Positions 1-5,095 of a DNA stretch of 5,095 bases are shown in pieces. The position numbers were made by a program, and so were the translations under genes. The stretch's first letter is position 1. The number at the start of each line of letters is the position of its first letter. The stretch comes from Clostridia bacterium (GTDB lineage: Bacteria > Bacillota_A > Clostridia > Oscillospirales > CAG-382): NCBI GenBank assembly GCA_017517985.1, contig JAFWWX010000439.1, forward strand, positions 1-5,095, given 5' to 3'. The notes under the pieces are model-generated. The model saw only the letters and a list, made by a program, of their open reading frames with translations. It did no database searches and was not told where the DNA came from.

Positions 1-1833
1 CTGTGCTGCTGTGAGAACGCCCCTGAAAACAATGTCCGGTTCTGTATAATTAAACTTTCTCGGGCTTTCAATGCTTTCACCTGTGCCATCAGCAGTTGCT
101 GTGCTTGAAACGTATACTACGTCATAGCCTGCTTCTCTGTAAGCATTTACATGGTTTGCTTCCCAGATTGCCTTATAGGTTGCTCCTTCTGCAGGAACAT
201 CTTCAAAATCGGGATGCCAACCCATAAATACGAAACCTGATCTTTCAGGATCTGTTTCGGGAGCTTCAGGTATTCCACCAACAGTTGTCTGAACTGTAAT
301 TGATGTTTCTTCACCCCAAGCACCGCCGTTTGCGTCAAAGGTTACATCAACTTTTGCATTTTCATCATAGCTAAATTCAATTTCTGTTGTTCCGCTCGGA
401 ATAGCAATTTCCTGGTTTCCGAGGTACTCAACACCGTTCACTTTTATTGTGTTAGAATCGCCTGTGAGTGTAAGTTCGAGTGTATCATTTGCTGTATCAA
501 AGTTAACCTCGCCGTCACCGGTGTATTTTACAACATAAGGAATTTTGTCAATTCCGGATGTGGGAGTATCAGCGTTGTCTTCGTTTACCAGAAGAACTGT
601 TTTTCCGTTAAATGTACCACCGGCAAATACAGAAATGCCCTTGATTTCACCGTCATTGAGGTAAATTACATAGTCACCCAACAGTTTTCCGGCAGAATTT
701 TCAAAACTTGTTTTAAGGTCTTCAATCGTACCACCGTTGACATTAACAATAACATCACCGTTTACTGTAGCTTTGTATCCGGGGTTAAACTGCTTAACTG
801 TAGCGTTGTCGTTAATGTTAACATACGCACTACCCTTAAGAGTACCCCTGTCTGTATTGGGATGATTTCCGGCATGGCCGCCTGCAGCAAGAATATTAAT
901 TGTAGCGCCTCCGCCCACATTGTATGTGATGTCGCCATTAATGTTGTTTCCGTCACCCGCACCACTTCTAACAATATATGCATTTGTCTCAATGGTTATT
1001 GGAGTACCCGCAGACTGTGTCTCTGAACCATAGCCGTGTGCAACAACAAACTGCTTTGAGGATGTATCACCGTTATGGCTTACATTCTCTGTAATTACCA
1101 ATTCAGCGCCGGCAGTATAAATTGTATTCTGCTTCGTTTTTGTTGTAAGTTCAAAATAAATATTATCAAAGGTAAATTTATTTCCATCGGTAAGTATGAA
1201 AGAACGGTATCCATCTTCAGCATCGTTGGTAAACTGGAGGTGGTCTCCGTTTGTTCCATAAGCGCCTGTTGCAGATGTAACAATAATATCGTGTCCTGTA
1301 CCGGGGGTTTCGCCACTTCCGGTACTCGAACCAATCAATCTGCCAATAACAGCTATAACAAGCTTCTGGTTGTTTCCGCCGTTCGCCTCAAGACCAAGAT
1401 TCTTATATACATCACGCAATGCGGTGTATCCCTTAGGACTGTCAATGGTTGAACCATCACCAGTTCCGCCTTTTTTAACGAAAAGCACTGTGTAGCCAGC
1501 ATCTCTGTAGGCCTGAAGATATGATGCTTCTTCTGCAAACAGCTCAGCTTCGCCTTCATCGGCAAGAACAGCTTCTTCCTCCATTTCTTCTATTTCTTCG
1601 ACTTCCTCGATTTCATCGATTTCTTCGATTTCTTCGATTTCTTCGATTTCATCGATTTCTTCAGCTTCTTCCTCAGCAGGAACAGCTTCTTCAGCTTCTG
1701 TTTCTTCAATTGCAATTTCTTCAATTACAACATATGTCACTGCTTCGGATTCTTCTGCATTTGCAACAAAACTTATGCAGGATGTAATCATCAATGCACT
1801 CAGAATTGTCGCCAGAATTCTTCTGAATTTCAT
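1..1833 (-). CDS. Exported modular surface protein with acidic linker, predicted beta-helix and InlB B-type repeat (3' end missing)
   Basis: The frame is open for 611 codons from an ATG at 1833 to the window edge, with no stop, so the C-terminus is missing. The start is set by AGGAGG six bases upstream and by the signal peptide that follows directly. Domains in order: signal peptide (residues 1-26); acidic linker (27-104), about half Glu/Asp with no Lys or Arg; an entry motif AYRDAGYTVLFV then DG...SP (105-133); Gly/Asn-rich short beta-strand repeats suggesting a right-handed parallel beta-helix (about 150-430), with G-D-x-hydrophobic turns near 300, 359 and 386; a beta-rich linker (432-491); an InlB B-type repeat (494-558) with FDANGG, GFVFMGW and TYKAIW; and a second entry motif (561-591). 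Seen: open frame and motifs. Known: InlB-type repeats occur in extracellular proteins of Gram-positive bacteria. Inferred: a cell-surface adhesin-like or glycan-binding protein. No catalytic residues are recognised, and no wall anchor is visible because the end is absent. Confidence 0.9.
   Translation of the reverse strand, partial: MKFRRILATILSALMITSCISFVANAEESEAVTYVVIEEIAIEETEAEEAVPAEEEAEEIDEIEEIEEIEEIDEIEEVEEIEEMEEEAVLADEGEAELFAEEASYLQAYRDAGYTVLFVKKGGTGDGSTIDSPKGYTALRDVYKNLGLEANGGNNQKLVIAVIGRLIGSSTGSGETPGTGHDIIVTSATGAYGTNGDHLQFTNDAEDGYRSFILTDGNKFTFDNIYFELTTKTKQNTIYTAGAELVITENVSHNGDTSSKQFVVAHGYGSETQSAGTPITIETNAYIVRSGAGDGNNINGDITYNVGGGATINILAAGGHAGNHPNTDRGTLKGSAYVNINDNATVKQFNPGYKATVNGDVIVNVNGGTIEDLKTSFENSAGKLLGDYVIYLNDGEIKGISVFAGGTFNGKTVLLVNEDNADTPTSGIDKIPYVVKYTGDGEVNFDTANDTLELTLTGDSNTIKVNGVEYLGNQEIAIPSGTTEIEFSYDENAKVDVTFDANGGAWGEETSITVQTTVGGIPEAPETDPERSGFVFMGWHPDFEDVPAEGATYKAIWEANHVNAYREAGYDVVYVSSTATADGTGESIESPRKFNYTEPDIVFRGVLTAAQ
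61..153 (-). repeat. Entry motif, copy 2 (AYR-AGY...DG...SP)
   Basis: Residues 561-591 carry AYREAGYDVVYV, then DG and IESP. Over the first 15 aligned residues 8 are identical to copy 1 (residues 105-119), the DG pair lies seven residues after the same Val in both, and two extra residues precede I-E/D-S-P. It begins right after the InlB-type repeat, so a second beta-helix-like module may follow past the left window edge. Confidence 0.7.
160..354 (-). other. InlB B-repeat / Listeria-Bacteroides type repeat domain
   Basis: Residues 494-558 show the family pattern in order: a strand ending VTFDANGG, a variable loop, a proline-bearing segment (IPEAPETDPER), the GFVFMGW core, and TYKAIWE at the end. 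The length of about 65 residues is normal for this small beta-rich repeat (Pfam Flg_new type). In known proteins such repeats occur in extracellular parts, often in series. Only one copy is visible here. Confidence 0.85.
544..1386 (-). other. Predicted right-handed parallel beta-helix region
   Basis: Residues about 150-430 are rich in Gly, Asn, Thr, Val and Ile, with short strands separated by turns. Recurrent turns of the type G-D/S/K then alternating hydrophobics then N-x-G/D occur near residues 300, 334, 359, 386 and 410, at spacings of about 24-34, a rung-like period. Clear examples are NGDVIVNVNGGTIEDL and LGDYVIYLNDGEIKGI. This assignment rests on pattern only. The boundaries are approximate and no specific enzyme family is recognised. 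Confidence 0.6.
1435..1521 (-). repeat. Entry motif, copy 1 (AYR-AGY...DG...SP)
   Basis: Residues 105-133 carry AYRDAGYTVLFV, then DG and IDSP. The second half resembles the first strand and loop often found at the start of secreted beta-helix proteins (a strand, then a G-D-G loop, then SP before a helix). It directly precedes the predicted beta-helix. The same motif recurs at residues 561-591, so it probably marks the start of a repeated module. Confidence 0.7.
1585..1656 (-). repeat. Nine-base tandem repeat encoding an (Ile-Glu/Asp-Glu)n acidic tract
   Basis: Eight consecutive nine-base units, ttcttcgat and close variants on the plus strand, encode a tripeptide repeat of one hydrophobic residue (Ile or Val) and two acidic residues, spanning about residues 60-83. 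Flanking units at 1576-1584 and 1657-1665 are degenerate (Met or Ala at the hydrophobic position). Three adjacent units (1621-1647) are identical. Because the unit is a multiple of three, gain or loss of copies would keep the frame and change only linker length. It lies in the acidic linker just after the signal peptide. Confidence 0.9.
1756..1833 (-). other. Sec signal peptide (possible lipoprotein alternative)
   Basis: Residues 1-26 have a basic start (MKFRR), a hydrophobic core (ILATILSALMIT...ISFV) and a signal peptidase I type end, ANA before EES. The core also contains I-T-S-C with Cys at residue 19, which fits a loose lipobox. Cleavage there would make a lipoprotein instead. The hydrophobic stretch continuing past the Cys and the good A-x-A site favour ordinary cleavage after residue 26, but the sequence alone does not settle this. 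Confidence 0.8.
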
Positions 1834-1839
1834 AAAAAT

Positions 1840-1845
1840 CCTCCT
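1840..1845 (-). promoter_or_regulatory. Ribosome binding site of the surface-protein gene
   Basis: AGGAGG lies six bases (ATTTTT) before the ATG at 1833. It is a full match to the anti-Shine-Dalgarno core with a normal spacing. No other in-frame ATG nearby has such a site, so this decides the start. Confidence 0.92.
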
Positions 1846-1874
1846 ATGAATTATATAAAAAATTTTATTTACAT

Positions 1875-1892
1875 CCGGAGATACCACTCCAG
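1875..1892 (-). promoter_or_regulatory. Small hairpin in the 5' leader
   Basis: In transcript sense CTGGAG and CTCCGG can pair over six positions, one a G-U wobble, around a six-base loop. It sits within about ten bases of the predicted transcript start. It has no immediate U-run, so it is not a terminator. A role in protecting the 5' end is possible but not shown. Confidence 0.4.
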
Positions 1893-1918
1893 TGTATATA
1901 CACATAAATTATACACTG
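1890..1918. promoter_or_regulatory. Inverted repeat over the -10 box and transcript start (candidate operator)
   Basis: CAGTGTATA (1890-1898) is matched exactly by its inverse TATACACTG (1910-1918), nine base pairs around an 11-base spacer. The left arm also starts a 12-base perfect palindrome GTGTATATACAC (1892-1903). The right arm overlaps the -10 box and the left arm covers the predicted start, which suits a repressor site. The AGTGTA/TACACT arms recall operators of YtrA-like GntR regulators as I remember them, but the spacing here (15 bases) differs from the 13 I recall, so the regulator is unassigned. Confidence 0.5.
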
Positions 1919-1936
1919 AACAATATTAAAAATCAA
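1908..1936 (-). promoter_or_regulatory. Sigma-A type promoter for the surface-protein gene
   Basis: On the minus strand a perfect -10 box TATAAT (1913-1908) is preceded at 17 bases by TTGATT (1936-1931), four of six matches to TTGACA including the TTGA core. The predicted start is near 1900-1905, giving a leader of about 70 bases before the ATG. The position just after a terminator supports independent transcription of this gene. Confidence 0.75.
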
Positions 1937-1961
1937 GGGAAATTTACAAATTTTCCCCTTG
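1928..1961 (-). terminator. Second U-tailed hairpin downstream of rpoC
   Basis: In minus-strand sense CAAGGGG-AAAA and TTT-CCCTTG form a stem of about nine pairs with one bulged base, followed by ATTTTT. It resembles an intrinsic terminator, although the stem is half A-T. It lies about 190 bases after the rpoC stop. Its U-tract shares bases with the -35 element of the downstream promoter. Confidence 0.55.
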
Positions 1962-2105
1962 TGCTCTGTAGAAATAGCACCACTTTTTTTGGTAGTTTTT
2001 CACAATAATTGTTAGTTATTTCTTGGTATATTAACAAAAAACTCACAATTTTTGCGTTTTTTTCTTTGATATGTACAAACCCTTTAGAAATGATGAATTT
2101 TTATT
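1962..2105. other. AT-rich spacer with no supported gene
   Basis: This stretch between two terminator-like hairpins is strongly AT-rich with runs of A and T. The minus strand holds no ATG with a ribosome binding site, and I see no convincing paired -35 and -10 boxes. A five-pair hairpin (1961-1965 with 1976-1980) precedes a plus-strand T-run, but no plus-strand gene leads into it. I assign no function. Confidence 0.6.
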
Positions 2106-2139
2106 AAAAAATAAGGATGTACCCACCGGATACATCCTT
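2106..2139 (-). terminator. Intrinsic terminator of rpoC
   Basis: A nine-pair perfect stem AAGGATGTA/TACATCCTT with a nine-base loop lies 13 bases after the rpoC stop. On the minus strand it is followed by A and then six T. In plus-strand sense the same stem is followed by GC and TTTTT, so it could work in both directions. It should end the rpoC transcript before the surface-protein gene. Confidence 0.88.
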
Positions 2140-2152
2140 GCTTTTTATAAAA

Positions 2153-5095
2153 TTATTCTTCGTCGGGAGTGCCTTCGTCTTCAAAAACGAGGTCAAGCTC
2201 TGCTCCGAGGTCGAAGTCAGAAGCACCATCGCCTATATTTGACGCATCGTTGTCTTCCTCTGCAAACATACGAGCCTTGTCAATACGGAACTTTGGCATT
2301 TCGTCTATATCAGAATCATCGGGGATTTCTACAGGTGCGTTATCTCTGTCGGCAATTTCAACGCCACGGTAAAGCTCCATACCTGTACCTGCAGGGATAA
2401 GCTTACCAATGATAACATTTTCCTTAAGACCCATAAGGTGGTCAACCTTGCCCTTGATTGCGGCTTCGGTGAGTACCTTGGTTGTTTCCTGGAAGGATGC
2501 TGCTGACATAAAGCTTTCTGTTGAAAGAGAAGCCTTTGTGATACCGAGAAGCACCGGTGAGCAGGTTGCTGTTGCAATTCCTGTTTCCCCTGCTGCGAGT
2601 CTGTCTTCAATTTCCTTGTTTCTTTCGTTAAACTCGGAAATATCAATAACGCTTCCTGAAAGAAGGTCTGTAGAACCTGCTGTTTCTACCTTTACCTTTC
2701 TTGTCATCTGACGGGAGATAACTTCGATATGCTTGTCGTTGATATCAACACCCTGGATACGGTATACCTTCTGGATTTCCTTGATAAGGTATTCATAAAC
2801 GGCGTTAAGACCACTAACCTTAACTATATCTGCAGGACTGAGTGTACCTTCTGTGAGAAGCGCACCCTTTACAACAAAGTCACCGTCTTCAACAAGCAGT
2901 CTCTGTGATCTGGGGAATGTGTAGATTCTTTCGTCACCGTCTGCTCCTGTTACCTTGACTGTCTTCTTTGAGTTCTTTTCCTCAATTTCAATCTTACCGT
3001 CAATTTCAATAACTGTAGCTGTCTTCTTAGGTCTTCTTGCTTCAAAGAGCTCTTCAACTCTGGGAAGACCCTGTGTAATATCGTTACCTGCGACACCACC
3101 GGTGTGGAAGGTTCTCATTGTAAGCTGTGTACCGGGTTCACCGATAGACTGAGCCGCGATGATACCAACGGATTCACCGATATTTACGGGCTTGCCGGAA
3201 GCAAGGTCTGCACCGTAACAGTGAGCACAAACACCGTGTTTTGCACGACAGTTAAGAGTAGATCTTATGCATACTCTTGTAATGCCTGCGGAAATTACGT
3301 TGTTTACATCCTCCTCGCTGAGCATTGTATTCGCTGCAACAAGAAGCTCGCCTGTTTCGGGATGAACAAGGTCGTGTACTGTATATCTTCCGAGGAGCCT
3401 GTCTTCAAGGGGTTCAACAAGTTCCATACCGATATTGATCTCGGTAATGTGGTTTTCACGAAGTGTTTCAAGAAGCTTTTCTGTAACAACGGTACCTACA
3501 AGAGCTATCGGTTCTGTACCGCCGTGTACATCTGTAACTATTGTCTTTCCAATTGCATTTTCATCAACCGGGATAACCTTTGAAGTATCATAAATGCTGT
3601 ATACCCAGAGACCAACATTGTCGTGACAGTCAACTTCTCTGATGATAACATCCTGAGATACGTCAACAAGACGACGTGTAAGGTAACCGGAGTCAGCGGT
3701 TCTGAGCGCTGTATCCGCAAGACCTTTACGCGCACCCTTTGCTGCAATGAAGTATTCAAGAATATTAAGACCTTCACGGAAGTTAGCCTTAATAGGAAGC
3801 TCAATTGTCTTACCGGACGTGGAAGCCATAAGACCACGCATACCTGCAAGCTGACGAATCTGCTTGATACTACCTCTCGCACCGGAGTCAGCCATCATCT
3901 TAATGTTGTTGTATTTATCAAGGTTCTTTGTAAGAGCCTTTGTAACTTCGTTGGTTGCTTCTTCCCAAACCTTGATAACAGAGCGGTATCTTTCCTCGTT
4001 GGAGAAACGACCTCTTGCGTAGAACTTGGAAATGAGTTCAACCTGCTTTTCTGCCTCTGCAATTATAATCTTCTTCTGCGGAGGTACTGTCATATCAGCA
4101 ACGGAGATGGATATAGAGCCTCTTGTTGAGTACTTATAGCCCATTTCCTTAATCTTATCAAGTACGATTGCGGTTGTGGAAATACCGTGATACTTAATAC
4201 AGTTATCAACTATCTTTCCGAGTTCGTCCTTTGTTACCTGGCAGTTGATTTCAAGATCAAGCTCGTTTTCTTCGTTTCTCTCAATAAAGTGGAGATCCTG
4301 AGGAATGGGCTGGTTGAAAATAAATCTACCGAGTGTACCGGGAACGTGCTTTGACTTGATTACATTGCCGTCCTTATCAAGCTTTTCACGCTTAATCTTG
4401 ATAGGTGTATGAAGTCCGATGTCGCCATTTGTGTAAGCCATCATAGCTTCATCAAAGTCACGGAATGTCTTATATATAAGCTCGCCGTTTTCGCCTTCTA
4501 CGGGGTCGCCGGGTTCTCCGCTCTTTTCAAGTGTAAGATAGAAGGAACCGAGTACCATATCCTGTGTAGGAACTGTAACGGCACGTCCGTTAACCGGCTT
4601 TAAGAGGTTGTTTGCAGAAAGCATAAGGAATCTTGCTTCTATCTGAGCTTCTGCAGAAAGCGGAACGTGAACAGGCATCTGGTCACCGTCAAAGTCCGCG
4701 TTAAACGCTGTACATACAAGCGGATGAAGCTTAATTGCACGACCTTCAACAAGTACAGGCTCAAATGCCTGAATTGAAAGTCTGTGAAGTGTAGGCGCAC
4801 GGTTGAGAAGTACGGGATGTTCCTTGATAACTACTTCGAGTGCGTCCCACACATCCTCGTTTACGTGTTCTACTTTCTTCTTTGCATCCTTGATGTTCTG
4901 TGCCTTACCTGTATCTGTAAGTCTCTTCATAATGAAGGGCTTAAAGAGCTCAAGTGCCATTTCCTTAGGCAAACCACACTGGTAAATCTTAAGGTCGGGG
5001 CCTACTACGATAACAGAACGTCCTGAATAGTCTACACGTTTACCAAGTAAGTTCTGACGGAAACGTCCGCTCTTACCTTTTAACATATCGGATAA
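2153..5095 (-). CDS. rpoC: DNA-directed RNA polymerase subunit beta' (N-terminus missing)
   Basis: This is the catalytic large subunit of RNA polymerase, pairing with RpoB to form the active-site cleft in the cytoplasm. The window holds 980 residues to a TAA stop. Roughly 320-340 N-terminal residues (zinc-binding domain, most of the clamp) lie past the right edge. Numbering from the first residue in the window: [10 protein letters not shown] near 24-33; the catalytic NADFDGDQM at 132-140, with Asp134, 136 and 138 for the Mg ion; the F-loop region [17 protein letters not shown] at 405-421; the bridge helix around 444-483 ([20 protein letters not shown]); a second zinc site with Cys490, 616, 623 and 626; the trigger loop around 640-675 with Met660, Arg661 and His664; and the conserved [14 protein letters not shown] segment near 859-872. 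There is no large trigger-loop insertion, as expected for Bacillota. The tail (about 924-980) is acidic. All key residues are intact. rpoB is expected just upstream, outside the window. Confidence 0.99.
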   Translation of the reverse strand, partial: LSDMLKGKSGRFRQNLLGKRVDYSGRSVIVVGPDLKIYQCGLPKEMALELFKPFIMKRLTDTGKAQNIKDAKKKVEHVNEDVWDALEVVIKEHPVLLNRAPTLHRLSIQAFEPVLVEGRAIKLHPLVCTAFNADFDGDQMPVHVPLSAEAQIEARFLMLSANNLLKPVNGRAVTVPTQDMVLGSFYLTLEKSGEPGDPVEGENGELIYKTFRDFDEAMMAYTNGDIGLHTPIKIKREKLDKDGNVIKSKHVPGTLGRFIFNQPIPQDLHFIERNEENELDLEINCQVTKDELGKIVDNCIKYHGISTTAIVLDKIKEMGYKYSTRGSISISVADMTVPPQKKIIIAEAEKQVELISKFYARGRFSNEERYRSVIKVWEEATNEVTKALTKNLDKYNNIKMMADSGARGSIKQIRQLAGMRGLMASTSGKTIELPIKANFREGLNILEYFIAAKGARKGLADTALRTADSGYLTRRLVDVSQDVIIREVDCHDNVGLWVYSIYDTSKVIPVDENAIGKTIVTDVHGGTEPIALVGTVVTEKLLETLRENHITEINIGMELVEPLEDRLLGRYTVHDLVHPETGELLVAANTMLSEEDVNNVISAGITRVCIRSTLNCRAKHGVCAHCYGADLASGKPVNIGESVGIIAAQSIGEPGTQLTMRTFHTGGVAGNDITQGLPRVEELFEARRPKKTATVIEIDGKIEIEEKNSKKTVKVTGADGDERIYTFPRSQRLLVEDGDFVVKGALLTEGTLSPADIVKVSGLNAVYEYLIKEIQKVYRIQGVDINDKHIEVISRQMTRKVKVETAGSTDLLSGSVIDISEFNERNKEIEDRLAAGETGIATATCSPVLLGITKASLSTESFMSAASFQETTKVLTEAAIKGKVDHLMGLKENVIIGKLIPAGTGMELYRGVEIADRDNAPVEIPDDSDIDEMPKFRIDKARMFAEEDNDASNIGDGASDFDLGAELDLVFEDEGTPDEE

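Noticed and set aside
1075..1452. Plus-strand open frame of 125 codons
   Set aside because: Antisense to the beta-helix part of the surface protein, which has a signal peptide, RBS and domain match. The plus-strand frame has none of these.
1585..1656. CRISPR-like short repeats
   Set aside because: The units are nine bases with no spacers and are in frame within a coding region, so this is a coding tandem repeat.
1521..1787. Plus-strand frame rich in Leu, Arg, Phe and Gln
   Set aside because: It is the reverse reading of the Glu-Ile repeat. The low-complexity composition comes from the nine-base repeat.
1869..1874. ATG directly followed by TAA in the surface-gene leader
   Set aside because: A start-stop pair could regulate translation, but there is no Shine-Dalgarno sequence before it and it looks like chance.
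1961..1990. Plus-strand hairpin GTGCT/AGCAC followed by seven T
   Set aside because: Only five stem pairs with a ten-base loop, and no plus-strand gene upstream that it could terminate.
2071..2400. Plus-strand frame starting in the spacer and running into rpoC
   Set aside because: No ribosome binding site; it passes through the rpoC terminator stem and the antisense of the rpoC tail.
3104..3583. Plus-strand open frame of 159 codons
   Set aside because: It lies wholly antisense to conserved rpoC, has no ribosome binding site that I see, and its translation is Cys-rich with no recognisable domain. It is a codon-use shadow.
3623..4129. Plus-strand open frame of 168 codons
   Set aside because: Also antisense to a conserved rpoC stretch (bridge helix and upstream). 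Translation shows no family features.

Overview
The window reads as chromosomal DNA of a Gram-positive anaerobe of the Bacillota, most likely class Clostridia. The evidence is an RNA polymerase beta' subunit without the large trigger-loop insertion found in Proteobacteria, strong AGGAGG ribosome binding, a sigma-A type promoter, U-tailed terminators, and a secreted protein with an acidic linker and InlB-type repeat. Genus cannot be fixed from sequence reading alone.

Both genes are on the minus strand, and both are cut by the window edges. On the right (2153-5095) lies the C-terminal 980 residues of rpoC. Its N-terminal zinc domain and clamp lie beyond the right edge. It ends with TAA, and a strong intrinsic terminator follows 13 nt later.

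The spacer (1834-2152) holds that terminator, an AT-rich stretch with no gene I can support, a second U-tailed hairpin, and a promoter TTGATT-17-TATAAT. An inverted repeat overlaps the -10 and the predicted start. A short leader with a small hairpin and a consensus RBS follow.

On the left (1-1833) is the first 611 codons of a large exported protein with no stop inside the window. Its order is: signal peptide, a roughly 80-residue acidic linker with a nine-base tandem repeat, an AYR-AGY/DG-SP entry motif, a predicted parallel beta-helix, a beta-rich linker, an InlB B-type repeat, then a second copy of the entry motif running off the edge. It looks like a cell-surface protein of unknown target.

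The two genes share a direction but appear transcriptionally separate. I see no functional link between them. I found no CRISPR, tRNA, rRNA, insertion sequence or defence system. The points worth a second look are the surface protein's modular layout, its acidic repeat, its compact promoter/operator region, and the absence of str-operon genes immediately after rpoC.
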